From: Apteryx mantelli | Lineage: Eukaryota; Chordata; Aves; Apterygiformes; Apterygidae | Direction of reading: 5' to 3' | Assembly: GCF_036417845.1 (NCBI RefSeq) | Contig: NC_089979.1 | Location: 23,811,958-23,875,957, forward strand | Length of the DNA stretch: 64,000 nucleotides | In this document: positions 39,501-47,250 of the stretch, piece after piece | How positions within the stretch are numbered: the stretch's first letter is position 1 | Layout: the number at the start of each line of letters is the position of its first letter | Translations under genes and position numbers: made by a program | The notes under the pieces: generated by a model | What the model was told of the DNA's origin: nothing | Seen by the model: only the letters and a program-made list of their open reading frames with translations | Databases searched by the model: none

Positions 39501-42500
39501 CTTGGTTGGCTCTGTCAAGTCCCGTCAAGTCTTGGTCCTGCTCTGGCTCAGTGTGATTAGGAAGAGAAGGAGTGTTCTCTGCTAATTGATCAACCACCTT
39601 TTTAATATCTGACAGAATCTCATAAAAGTGACATTTCTGGAGAATTGCAGAACCAGCAGTAACTACTCTCACAGTCTGATCTAACAGTATGAGTTCCAGG
39701 AGTTTCTGATAACCGCTTTTTTCATGTACATCTACACCACCTCTTAGAAACATTTCCATTCCCTCAGTCATACTAATAACACTATCCAAAGCTTTAAAAG
39801 CATTAAGTTTAAGGGAGGATGATACATGATCTGCAAACAACAGTTCAAATAACACATTAATAACTCCTGCCTGCAAGAGTGCCATTATTCCTTGAGTCCC
39901 ACATTCTGCTAATGACGACACCAGTTTTGTCCCAGCCTTCAGCTGTCGGACATTCAAAGCAATGGGCTGTTTGAGAGCTACCTGAAGGCTTAATGCTTGC
40001 AGGGTCCAGTCTACTAGCTGGGTAATATAGCCTTGCTTTGTGTCTTTCATTTGCAGGTAGCTCAATCCTTTTACTATTAAACTCGGAACTTCTTCTAATG
40101 CAGTGACCCACTTTGCACCCCTTTCTTCTTGATACAATTCTAACAGTTCAGTTAACTTCACTGAGACTTCCACTGCCCCTGAATTTTCTTTTTCCGGGTC
40201 TTGGTCCTTTATTTTACCAATTTCATTCTCAAATACAGTCTTGTAAGGGCAGCTGAAGTACAAAAGAGGTCCAAGCTCCCTTTCAAAAGGCTCATATGTC
40301 ACAGGAGGCACAGATGCCAAATCCTCAGGAGTATATTCAATATCAAAGCTTGGATATTTAAATGTTTCACGTTCCAGATCAGCAATTCCATCCTCATCAC
40401 TTGAGATTTGCTCATATCCATCATCTCCTAAGAAAAAGATTCATTTATGAAATAAAATCAGTTATGGATAACTGTGTTCATAAATGCTGAGAACCTGCTG
40501 AAACTAAATTAAAAAAAAAAACAGTTTAGAAAACAATCATACATTAAATGTACAGAAAGCTTTCTCTTTTCAGCTGTAAGTGAAACCCCCTGTTAACAGA
40601 CTTTTTATATAAAAACTGAGACATTTAAAGGTATGTATAAAACCAAAAGTCCATTTAACTGGGATATATAACAAGAGCATTGTCTCATTTTCTTTCTAGG
40701 ATATATCTATCATAAAACTTGTAGTTAGATTTGCACTGGCATGGGTGGGAACTTTAGATAATTCAAGAAAATTACTGACATTCTTACATAAAGATTAACG
40801 CAAATAATACACATTCTTGGTGAGTCAAACAATTTTACTTAATTTTTAATTAAGAAATCGTTTGTTCCACAGCCTTCCACTTTTTCTTAACAAATCAAAT
40901 AACAAGGCTCATTCTCACCTATAAAAGTTGCATCTATTTTATAGAAAGTAACAGGGAGATTTACTATAAAGGAATAAATACTCCACAGCAAAATACTGTT
41001 CTCCTTCAGAGATGTCAGATACAGCATGCAACAGTGCAGCGACCAAGGCAAAATGAGACCTAGCTCTCTTCACTCCTAGTCATCATAACAATACAGCCAT
41101 AAAAATTTTATAAACTGATTGTTTTTTCTTTTATTTTTTACAAGATTACTTACCTTCACCTTCTTCTTCCTCTTCACCCTCTTCTTCTTCATCTTCTTCC
41201 TCCTCTTCCTCTTCCTCCTCAGGAATACTCTCTACTGTATGCCCATCATCATCTTCCTCATCCTCCTCCTCCTCAACATCCACATCCTCTTCTTCATCCT
41301 CTCCTTCTTCTGGTTGATCTTCTTCTACTTCTCCCTCATCAGAATATTGACTTTCTTGATGAATGGATGTCCGATCAGGAGAAATGGGCTCAAAGTAATC
41401 CTCCCTATGGTCAACATCATCTTCTTTTTCCCCAACCACTAAAAAAAGAAAAATACAAATAAGAGTAATGCTCTGAAATCTAATGCTCAATGATAGGTCT
41501 TATGATACTGCATTATGCAGTGGAGATACAGAAAGAACATCTTGAGGAAAATTTCAGATGATTTGACCGAACACTAACAATAATTACTTAGTTCAGTAAA
41601 ACTATAGGAATTATGTAAACAGTTCTTAGTACTTTTAACCCATATGGAGCCCTGAGAACTCAGTAGTTAATGGGAACAGAGGGATGGAGGAGGATAATGA
41701 ATACCAAAGTCAACAGAAATTTTGTATAAAATATGATCAAGCAGCGTATTGGTCAATAGCTGATATTCTCAAATATACTAACTCTTAAATGGATACAACT
41801 TAACATATCCAACAGGTTTTCTTACAAATCTCTTTCCTAAGATTGAATCTGTCCAGCAGCAGTAAAAGCAGACAGGAAATGTACCACAAGGCAGGAACAC
41901 AGAATTCTACTTCCACTAAGCAGTGTTGTGCAGCAGATAAAACAGTCCGCTCTCATTGTACCTGACACTGGCATAGGTTCATCCTCATCATCATCAGGAG
42001 GAGGGGGGCCTGGCGGTGTCCTTGGTCCCCTAGGTTGTGGTCTTGGAGGGCTGCCATTGAATTGGTCTTCTTTCTCCCCATCAACTGTATTTATTGTGAA
42101 AATAAAAATTGCATTTAATGGAATCACAGGAATAGAAATGGTACCTTTTAGTATTTCAGTGCTACTTTTCATTAGAAAAACCCTTTATTTCTCAGCTGTA
42201 TTTCAAAAAAGTAGTATCCGAAGCAGTTTTCTGAAATCATTTCTGACGTAAACAAGAATAGCAAGGTTATTAACACTACAGATGTTTGTTAATATAACAC
42301 TGAGTTAAAATTAAGGTGGATAATTGCCATTTTTAGCTTGAACAATATCTAGCAATATTGTAACTCTACCAGTAATAACTGAAGTTACTTAAAAAAAGAT
42401 TAAATTTTGATCTACAAGTGATTTTTTACAGTATAGAGTATTCACATCTCTGCAGCATGACAGCTCTACCTTGAACAAGACAGTTCTAATTTTAAGTCTA

Positions 42501-45500
42501 AAGACAAAATTAAAGCACAAAAAGAAACTTGCTCATGAATTCATTCACAGCCATTCTAACACCAACACAAGCAAATACTTTTCTGTAATATAGTTACCTA
42601 CGAGTCACGAAAGGAAAGTTAATCACGACTGAAATTTTCTTGTTACGAATTTTTTGAAAAGAGATTTATCATCTAAATTTTAATTAGTTCACAGAAATTA
42701 AAATACTTAATTTTGATCATCGTAGGGAATTCACAACAGATCAGTCAACCCACTCTCAAAAAAAGCACTAGACAAAAACCTACTCAAAACCATTCAACAT
42801 AAGCCTAAAAAAATAGAAAAAATAAAGGACAAAGATATAAAGCTAGAAAAATAAGCTCAGTGAAATCTCAAATGTGAAAGAACTGCTTTTTTTCAGATGC
42901 AATAATGTAATTTTGTTTAAAAAAAACTCCGTCTTCTTCCAGCTAGTGCCAACAGGCTTACCGTGTTTTGGGTTTCTTTTCAAACCAGGCTGTTGCTGGG
43001 GAGGAGGTGGTGGAGGTGGGGGTGGAGGAGGTGATTCTCTGTCATGACTTATTACCCTGTCGACAGAGCCGTATATTGCCAAAGTCAGACAGTTGTACCA
43101 GCCTCTTAGAACCAATCCGTCTGTGTTGACCTGTTTTTTTTTTTAAAAAAGCAGTTGAAAACAACACAAGAGAATTTCAGAAAAGTTATTTAGTTTTAAA
43201 ATCACTGTATCAGTATCTGCATAAAAGCAAGAAAGGAGAGTGGAACACTACAGTATCTCCTTTCCTTGCATTTTGAAAACTGAGAAAACTTTAAATATAT
43301 CAGTCATTACAAGAAATGACTAGTCTTTTTCTAAAAGCATTCAATTCCTTGCAATATATTGCCTAATCTACCACAGGCAATTTATTAAAAAAACAAACAA
43401 ACAAACAAAAACCCACCACATAGCGTGGGTCACACAAACACTGATCGAATGAAATAAACCCAAACAGAACTGAAGAGGATGTGCTTGGTTGTGCCCTGCA
43501 GCTATAACATTCTGATTTAACATTGCTGGTAAGTAATGTATACTCCTGACGGTAATCTCAACAAGAATTGTCAAGCAATCAAATCTTCTAAGACTCAAGC
43601 AAATTACATAGCATCTATAATGCTGTCTTTAAAGTAATAAGTATTAGAACTACAAGCAGGTTTTAGAATAAGGTCTTAAACAGTCTTAAGCAATAAATGC
43701 TTTACACAGTGCTAACACACCATGCACAACCATGCTTGCACTCAGATGACAGACGTAAAAAAGAAGAGGAGGTTTAAATGACATTGCATTACCTTTGCAC
43801 TAGGTCTAAAAATAATTGAAGTATTTTCATCATATTCAAGGCTGTTAAGTAAAATATACAAAGTTATTTTTCCATTAATACAAAGCACGCTTACAGAAAC
43901 GAAACATGGCAGTACTGAACAGGAAAGCTAATAATAGAACACTGAACAATACACACGCTTAAGAGTGCAAAAACATTTATTTTCATAAAATACTTCTCCT
44001 TAACACACATGGGCTCTGAAAGAGTGCTGTCAGTTTAAAAATAACAAAATCTTCTCATCTTTTAAGCAGGAACGTCTGTTTTATCCCAAACAGATTGGAT
44101 GAAAAGGGCAAGAAGAACATATACTAGGAAAAGATAGACCAAACGAGAGGCGCCAGAGACACGCATTTTCTATTGGGCATCTTCTGCACTCAAAAATTCT
44201 CAGGAAGAAAAATAGATAATGAAATCATGAAGTAATTTGGGAACTACATACCTCCCCAGCCTATCAAAAACAGGGGCACTTGGCTTGCTGACATTGTTGA
44301 AAAACAAGTCCAGTTGAAATGTATGTGGAGATGTCTCTCTGGAAACAAAACAAAAGTAGAAGTTAAACCCATCGAGCTCCTTGTCAGAAGACAAGTAGGA
44401 CAAACAAGAAAAAAAAAGCTTGTTTAAGTAACTCCCCAAAATGATTACAAATTCAACACACACATGAATGTAATTTCCTTTTTTCATATAGGAAGTTTTA
44501 TTGAGATACACAAGTTCCAGACAAAATAATAGGAAAGTGTACCTGAGTCAGACACCTCATATCGTTCACTTACCCATAAGCTCTATTGTCAGGCAAACTG
44601 GTGTGAGCTCTTACTCCCGGAGGAATGACACGTACTTCATTTATATAAACGACACATGGAAAACGAACTACATCTATATTGGTACTTTGCTACAAAACAA
44701 AGAACAAAGAAAGCTTAAGAAATATAAAATGGAAACACAACAATGTACTCGTATATTCTTTGTTAAAAGAGAGACAAATTAAGGTGGAATGCTAATAAAT
44801 ATAAAATTCATTTCTGTAAAGAGTATAACTTCTATGACTGTTAAACAAGAAAGAATTTTTTAAAATAAACTAACACTTTTTATATATTTAATATCATTTT
44901 CACAGAAAGTGTTATTGCTTCATTTACATAATCAGTTCCCTTTACTTGCAAGAATCTTTTAAACAGCAATAGATTTTTTTTAGTAGAAAGATATGTTGAT
45001 AAAGATAAAAACTGGAGCATAAATTATTTAAAAAAGGACTTTGAGTATATGTTTCCCTTTTAACAAACCATATCAAATTTATAACCCAAGAAAAAAGAAA
45101 AAGTGTGTGTGTTCATCCTAATTGTAAAGATTAGGGAATGTTATATTATGAACCTAAACGTTAGAAACATTAATGATATTGTAAGTACTGTTTTGTTAGG
45201 CTTATATAAAATTAGGTATGATGTTTATTTCTCTGATTTTGCAACAACACTTGAACGCCTTTTGGAAATAACATCTCCATTTCCAACACAGAAATAGCAA
45301 ATATAAAGACAAATTACATTTTGGCACTCCTGAAAGTTATGTTTGAGCAAACTAGGAAGTAATCAGAAAGTCACATTGACTTCCCATGTAGTAGCCACCA
45401 AGCAGTTAATGCTGAAAGTCTCCTCTCACTAAATTCATTATATTAGATATTGTCATATTTATCATCTCTATCTATAAATTCATAAAATAGGAAAAATATA

Positions 45501-46890
45501 TTAAATATGTCCAACTTTAAGCATATAAAGACTATTTCTTAAACAGAAGCTCAAAAGTACATTTCTCATTGAATGTTTCCAATGTTGTAGTAGCAAAGAA
45601 TGCATTAGCAAAAAAAAACCTCAACCAATATGTGTCTACCAACATAATTAAAAAATTGAAATGAAAAAAAAAGATCTGCAATCAAAAATTATATATCTTT
45701 AACAGAAAACATCTTTCATAGAAAAACATCTTAGAAAGCAAAAAAAACCATAAAATTACCAGAATAAGGCAAGGAGGTACTAAGATTTTTAGAAAGCTAA
45801 TAAATGAGGAAACATGCTGTCCCAGAAGGGAACAGAAATAGCTGAGGTCTCCTACCCACTCCTATTTTAAATTGTAGATTTAAAAATACATTTGAATCTC
45901 CCTGACCCTGGTAGCTAAATAGGAATCCAAAATAACTCCTGGTTTGTTTTTATGGCAGCATTAGTGCAAAACACTTCATTTTCTTTCCCTAACACCTGCC
46001 CACACACAAAACATCTCTCTTGGGTCGAGCTGCATTTCATAATTTCCTCATCTTGGCCATACAGACTACCCTTGTCCGGTCCTGAATGGCACAATGGACA
46101 GAATTCTTGGCAAATCTGCTGTAACGCAAGCAGCTTCGAGGATGCTCAGGATCCCTACAGCCCTCAAGTGGAAAACACATAAGAGCTCCTGCTATTAAAG
46201 GAGGCTTGAAATATTCCTTTTGCTCCCTTTGCTCAAGACTTCTTCTTTGCTCAAGAATCCACATAGGCTGCATAAGTCTAAAGGCATGTCTCACACACAC
46301 ACATCCTCACTAACGGCAGAGGGGCACATGTATCTCACAAGTTCCCAGGATGTAGCCATCTTTCTGACAACTTCCCGTGCAGACATTTCAAATCAGTCCA
46401 GGCCCTTTATTTTCAGCCAGCCTCTCCTCTTTATTTTTCTCTAAGCAAGAGGCAAGCAAAGGGCGCCAAGCTCCCAAAGCCTGAATCTTCGCTCCTTCCC
46501 CATGGACGCACTCCTCTCCAGCCGGCTGCCAGCGACGCCGGGGCTGTCAGGACGCTCAGGGGCAGGGCGCGGCGGGGCCCGGCCGCGGCAAGGCTGCGGG
46601 GGACTTCGGGGGGCGAGGCGGCAGGGCGCCCCCGCAGCGGCCACCCGCGCCCGGCTGCCCGCTGAGGCGAGGGCCGCGCCGGGCCTACGCCAGCCGCCGC
46701 GCCGCTCGGCCCCGCCGGGCTCCGCGGCCCTGCTCGGGGAGCGGGCGGCTGAGGAGGAGGAGGAGGAGGAGGAGGAGGAGGAGGAGGAGGAGGGGAGGGG
46801 GGAAGGAAGGGCACCCCGCCGCGTTACCTCCGCGCTCTGGTGCTTGAACGTGTCTAAAAACAGCAGCTCCGTTGCGGTGTCCACCGCCAT
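19487..46890 (-). CDS. VIRMA: Protein virilizer homologue, m6A methyltransferase complex scaffold
   Basis: VIRMA (KIAA1429) is the large nuclear scaffold of the METTL3/METTL14-WTAP-ZC3H13-HAKAI-RBM15 m6A writer complex and steers methylation toward 3' UTRs and stop codons. The reconstruction gives 24 coding exons, 5466 nt and 1821 residues (human about 1812), with consistent phase at every junction and GT-AG at all 23 introns. In order: virilizer N-terminal domain from MAVDTATELLFL to about 140; an 11-proline tract near 139-149; a PRPQPRGPRTPPGPPPP segment near 180; Asp/Glu-rich tracts about 215-305; a long helical/armadillo-type body about 350-1530; then an Arg/Gly-rich tail (RGRGRGG, GNRGGRG, GGSGRGR) ending RSFTR. 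The start is fixed by homology and a strong context (AAGATGG). Introns range from 124 to 3016 bp. The first exon lies in a CpG island. The body matches human almost throughout; the Pro and Glu tracts and exon 6/7 junction differ. Confidence 0.97.
19674..19695. repeat. A22 run (U22 in VIRMA pre-mRNA)
   Basis: On the transcribed strand this is an unbroken U tract beginning about 30 nt upstream of the VIRMA exon 24 acceptor. It may serve as an unusually strong polypyrimidine tract. Confidence 0.85.
20109..20252 (-). CDS. VIRMA: VIRMA exon 23, residues 1722-1770
   Basis: It encodes NYSRREGARGSSWSAQSTPR, then NDSRGGQSNFNRGPLPPLRP and LSSA. The acceptor is CATATCTAG and the donor GTACAT. Confidence 0.95.
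21159..21490 (-). CDS. VIRMA: VIRMA exon 22, residues 1611-1722, RG-rich
   Basis: It encodes SGKSEYIEPAKRAHVVPPPR, GRGRGGFGQGIRPHDIFRQR and SRGGFSGNRGGRGAFHSQNR, ending FFTPPASK. The Arg/Gly motifs are typical of RNA-binding tails. Confidence 0.96.
21672..21838 (-). CDS. VIRMA: VIRMA exon 21, residues 1556-1611
   Basis: It encodes VKVDLIELSEKGCSDFDLQA, then ERSFLSEPSSPGRTKTTKGF and KLGKHKHETFITS. Acceptor and donor are CACTGCAG and GTAAGG. Confidence 0.94.
22947..23043 (-). CDS. VIRMA: VIRMA exon 20, residues 1523-1555
   Basis: It encodes TTYVLADVMDDQLKSMWFSP then FQAEEIDTDLDM. The donor is GTAAAA. Confidence 0.93.
23218..23378 (-). CDS. VIRMA: VIRMA exon 19, residues 1470-1523
   Basis: It encodes DHSKEDDGLESLLDNIVGVR, PLSDQDAEPVLSAPDSLQN and LFNNR. 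The acceptor GACCTAG has a short pyrimidine tract and may be weak. Confidence 0.93.
23889..24930 (-). mobile_element. CR1-type LINE fragment, 5'-truncated and decayed
   Basis: Read on the minus strand, the element ends with the CR1 tail GGTTGGACTAGATGACCT at about 23920-23945. Before it lie GAGGTTGTGGAATCTC and the conserved segment giving GLEHMCYGEGLRELGL (24240-24300). Around 24725-24755 one frame reads KFVDDTKLG, matching the reverse-transcriptase YxDD-like motif of CR1 (usually FADDTKLG). A neighbouring frame reads SILAPILLDIFSRDLDDD (about 24770-24830), like the preceding RT motif. Frameshifts and stops separate these, so the copy is dead. It lies in VIRMA intron 18, same strand as VIRMA. 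The 5' limit is approximate and I saw no target-site duplication. Confidence 0.88.
25313..25465 (-). CDS. VIRMA: VIRMA exon 18, residues 1419-1469
   Basis: It encodes GCCGEDGNLMEVDGSHPGRT, then LKHLLQNKEETPENLLLELE and KHVM. It precedes the CR1-bearing intron 18. Confidence 0.93.
26492..26624 (-). CDS. VIRMA: VIRMA exon 17, residues 1374-1418
   Basis: It encodes SSLRKHSSALYTVLKRVISS, FSKDTGELASSFLDFMRQIL and NSDTL. The donor is GTGAGT. The open frame continues into the intron on both sides, so homology was needed to set the boundaries. Confidence 0.94.
28012..28038. repeat. (AAAAC)n simple repeat
   Basis: An A-rich run with regularly spaced C residues in VIRMA intron 16. There is no evidence that it belongs to a SINE. 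Confidence 0.7.
28295..28512 (-). CDS. VIRMA: VIRMA exon 16, residues 1302-1374
   Basis: It encodes DIALIIPSSSEGSVSELEQL, then CDCLMETLTNAESSYSCLL and EHDYGFYHLK. The acceptor is CTTCTTACAG and the donor GTATGG. Confidence 0.94.
29699..29951 (-). CDS. VIRMA: VIRMA exon 15, residues 1217-1301
   Basis: It encodes STEEKEKQYTGQTTRLLALL, DALASHKACKSSILHLINGN and ends LLQSLCDQ. The donor is GTATTT. Confidence 0.95.
30486..30521. repeat. A36 homopolymer
   Basis: A run of 36 adenines in VIRMA intron 14 (U36 in the pre-mRNA). It is flanked by GTATACTG and GACAGACATGG. I saw no retrocopy body to its left, so it reads as a simple repeat rather than the tail of an insertion. Confidence 0.9.
30702..30937 (-). 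CDS. VIRMA: VIRMA exon 14, residues 1139-1217
   Basis: It encodes VIEPHDISVALNTRKLWSMH through LIMRTVLDLIVEDLQ. It contains CQPIQHMLRRICVQLCDLAS, again nearly identical to human. Confidence 0.95.
31555..32099 (-). CDS. VIRMA: VIRMA exon 13, residues 957-1138
   Basis: This 545-nt exon encodes GQQKDLKWNLAVIQLFSSEG through LLSELLPLPLPMQTTQ, with RLDSDEQKIQNDIVDILLTF in between. It is one of the most conserved parts of the protein. Confidence 0.96.
32224..32317 (-). CDS. VIRMA: VIRMA exon 12, residues 926-957
   Basis: It encodes NIDSLMTPDGVGLPTALRVL then CHVACPPPLVE. Only 124 bp of intron separate it from exon 13. Confidence 0.94.
32318..35333 (-). other. VIRMA: VIRMA intron 11, largest intron
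   Basis: This is 3016 bp with GT-AG ends and no internal exon or recognised mobile element. It carries the 30-bp tandem duplication at 34047-34106 and T/A-rich simple tracts. Other gene-free VIRMA introns above 1 kb (introns 1, 8, 10, 15, 16, 17, 18, 20) show nothing beyond simple repeats, except for the CR1 copy in intron 18. Confidence 0.75.
34047..34106. repeat. 30-bp tandem duplication, two copies
   Basis: Copies at 34047-34076 and 34077-34106 share TCTGAATAGAGCAAAAATTC and TAAGCT, and differ at one position (CCCA versus CCCG). Near-identity implies a recent event inside VIRMA intron 11. Confidence 0.9.
35334..35416 (-). CDS. VIRMA: VIRMA exon 11, residues 898-925
   Basis: It encodes ELSKWLEPLKNLRFEINCIP then NLIEYIKQ. 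The acceptor is TTTTTCCCCCAG and the donor GTTAGT. It precedes the largest intron (3016 bp). Confidence 0.94.
36843..36997 (-). CDS. VIRMA: VIRMA exon 10, residues 846-898
   Basis: It encodes DSKSKKSVAYNYACILVLLV, QSSSDVQMLEQHSAPLLKLC and ADENNTKLQ. The donor is GTACAG. It has no long open frame of its own and was recovered from homology and splice phase. Confidence 0.94.
37743..38234 (-). CDS. VIRMA: VIRMA exon 9, residues 682-846
   Basis: It encodes YLHSHHFLECITLLLSIPVT, FLAQSQKGLLFF and TASEETDHSDLLGTLHNLY, ending MEYYSKEALG. All are hallmark segments of the VIRMA central region. The donor is GTAATT. Confidence 0.96.
39275..40427 (-). CDS. VIRMA: VIRMA exon 8, residues 298-682
   Basis: At 1153 nt this is the largest exon, over twice the next largest apart from exon 13. 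It encodes YEQISSDEDGIADLE, then the start of the helical body (LNVRQLKAGTKLVSSLAECG, SSLKLNAFKALDSVISMTEG), and ends DDPYPVLFR. The downstream ATG at 40320 is internal. Confidence 0.96.
41154..41438 (-). CDS. VIRMA: VIRMA exon 7, residues 203-298, acidic tract
   Basis: It encodes HREDYFEPISPDRTS and a Glu/Asp-dominated region with runs of nine and five Glu. The reverse strand therefore has a Phe/Leu-rich mirror frame that is not a gene. The junction with exon 6 reads V-V-G-E-K-E-D-D, whereas human reads SGDKEEDA, so this boundary has drifted. Confidence 0.93.
41962..42084 (-). CDS. VIRMA: VIRMA exon 6, residues 162-203
   Basis: It encodes DGEKEDQFNGSPPRPQPRGP followed by RTPPGPPPPDDDEDEPMPVS, a proline- and aspartate-rich disordered segment. 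It opens after AATACAG, with the first codon reading Val where human has Ala. Confidence 0.93.
42962..43130 (-). CDS. VIRMA: VIRMA exon 5, residues 106-162, polyproline
   Basis: It encodes VNTDGLVLRGWYNCLTLAIY, then the linker to SHDRES, eleven prolines and QQQPGLKRNPKH. The proline codons are a CCT/CCA/CCC mixture, so the tract is not a pure repeat at the DNA level. Confidence 0.95.
43387..43412. repeat. (AAAC)n microsatellite
   Basis: About four AAAC units preceded by an A-run, in VIRMA intron 4. Confidence 0.75.
43793..43841 (-). CDS. VIRMA: VIRMA exon 4, residues 89-105
   Basis: This 49-nt exon encodes LEYDENTSIIFRPSAK. The acceptor is CTTAACAG and the donor GTAATG. It is too short to stand out as an open frame and is identified by homology and phase. 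Confidence 0.93.
44252..44338 (-). CDS. VIRMA: VIRMA exon 3, residues 60-89
   Basis: It encodes ETSPHTFQLDLFFNNV and SKPSAPVFDRLG, identical to human as far as I recall. The donor is GTATGTAG. Confidence 0.95.
44574..44689 (-). CDS. VIRMA: VIRMA exon 2, residues 22-60
   Basis: It follows TTTTGTAG and encodes a near-invariant stretch (NIDVVRFPCVVYINEVRVIP). The donor is GTAAGTG. Intron 1 before it (2138 bp) is the longest in the 5' half. Confidence 0.95.
46751..46795. repeat. (GAG)n/(CTC)n trinucleotide repeat
   Basis: About 14 uninterrupted GAG units followed by GGGAGGGG. On the VIRMA transcript it is a CUC repeat starting about 33 nt into intron 1, just past the exon 1 donor. The open frames through it on both strands are by-products of GC content. 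Confidence 0.92.
46828..46890 (-). CDS. VIRMA: VIRMA exon 1, residues 1-21
   Basis: It encodes MAVDTATELLFLDTFKHQ plus SAE and ends on a codon boundary before GTAACG. Human has MAVDSAMELLFLDTFKHPSAE at this position. The exon is short and lies inside the CpG island. Confidence 0.95.
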
Positions 46891-47250
46891 CTTGGCTCGG
46901 CCGAGGGGGAAGGTCTTCCGGGCGGCCGCGCGAGCGCTTCCGGGGCCCGGGGCGGGCGCGGCGCGGCGCTGACCGTTACCCCCCTCCCCCCGCCGCCCTC
47001 AGGCCCGCGGGGCGGCCCGCGGCGGGGCCGCGGCTCTCCGCGCTGCCCGCGGCCGGCAGCCGTCGGGGCCCCTGGCGGCGCTGCGGTGGTGTGGGGAGGG
47101 GGAGCAAGGGGCGTCCGGGGCTTCGCGCCCCCGGGGACCCGCGGACTGAGCGCTGCGGCTGGGCCCCGCGAGAGGCTTGTCGCGCAGGGCGCTTGCCTGC
47201 GCGCCCGGGGGACCGGGATATCCCGCCTTGGGTGTGCGCCAGGGCCTGCT
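46884..47250 (-). promoter_or_regulatory. VIRMA: VIRMA CpG-island promoter with YY1 and ETS-like sites
   Basis: GC-rich, CpG-dense DNA from about 46500 to 47250 surrounds VIRMA exon 1, with no TATA box seen. Upstream on the minus strand are two CCGGAAG motifs (46915-46921, 46937-46943), the ETS/GABPA consensus. Overlapping the start codon is CCAAGATGGCGG (46884-46895), the YY1 consensus. This is the usual pattern of broadly expressed CpG promoters. The transcription start is not visible; it probably lies within about 100 bp of the ATG. Confidence 0.75.

Noticed and set aside
41119-41442. Plus-strand frame rich in Phe and Leu, looking like a membrane protein
   Set aside because: It is the mirror of the Glu/Asp-rich VIRMA exon 7, which is coding on the other strand.
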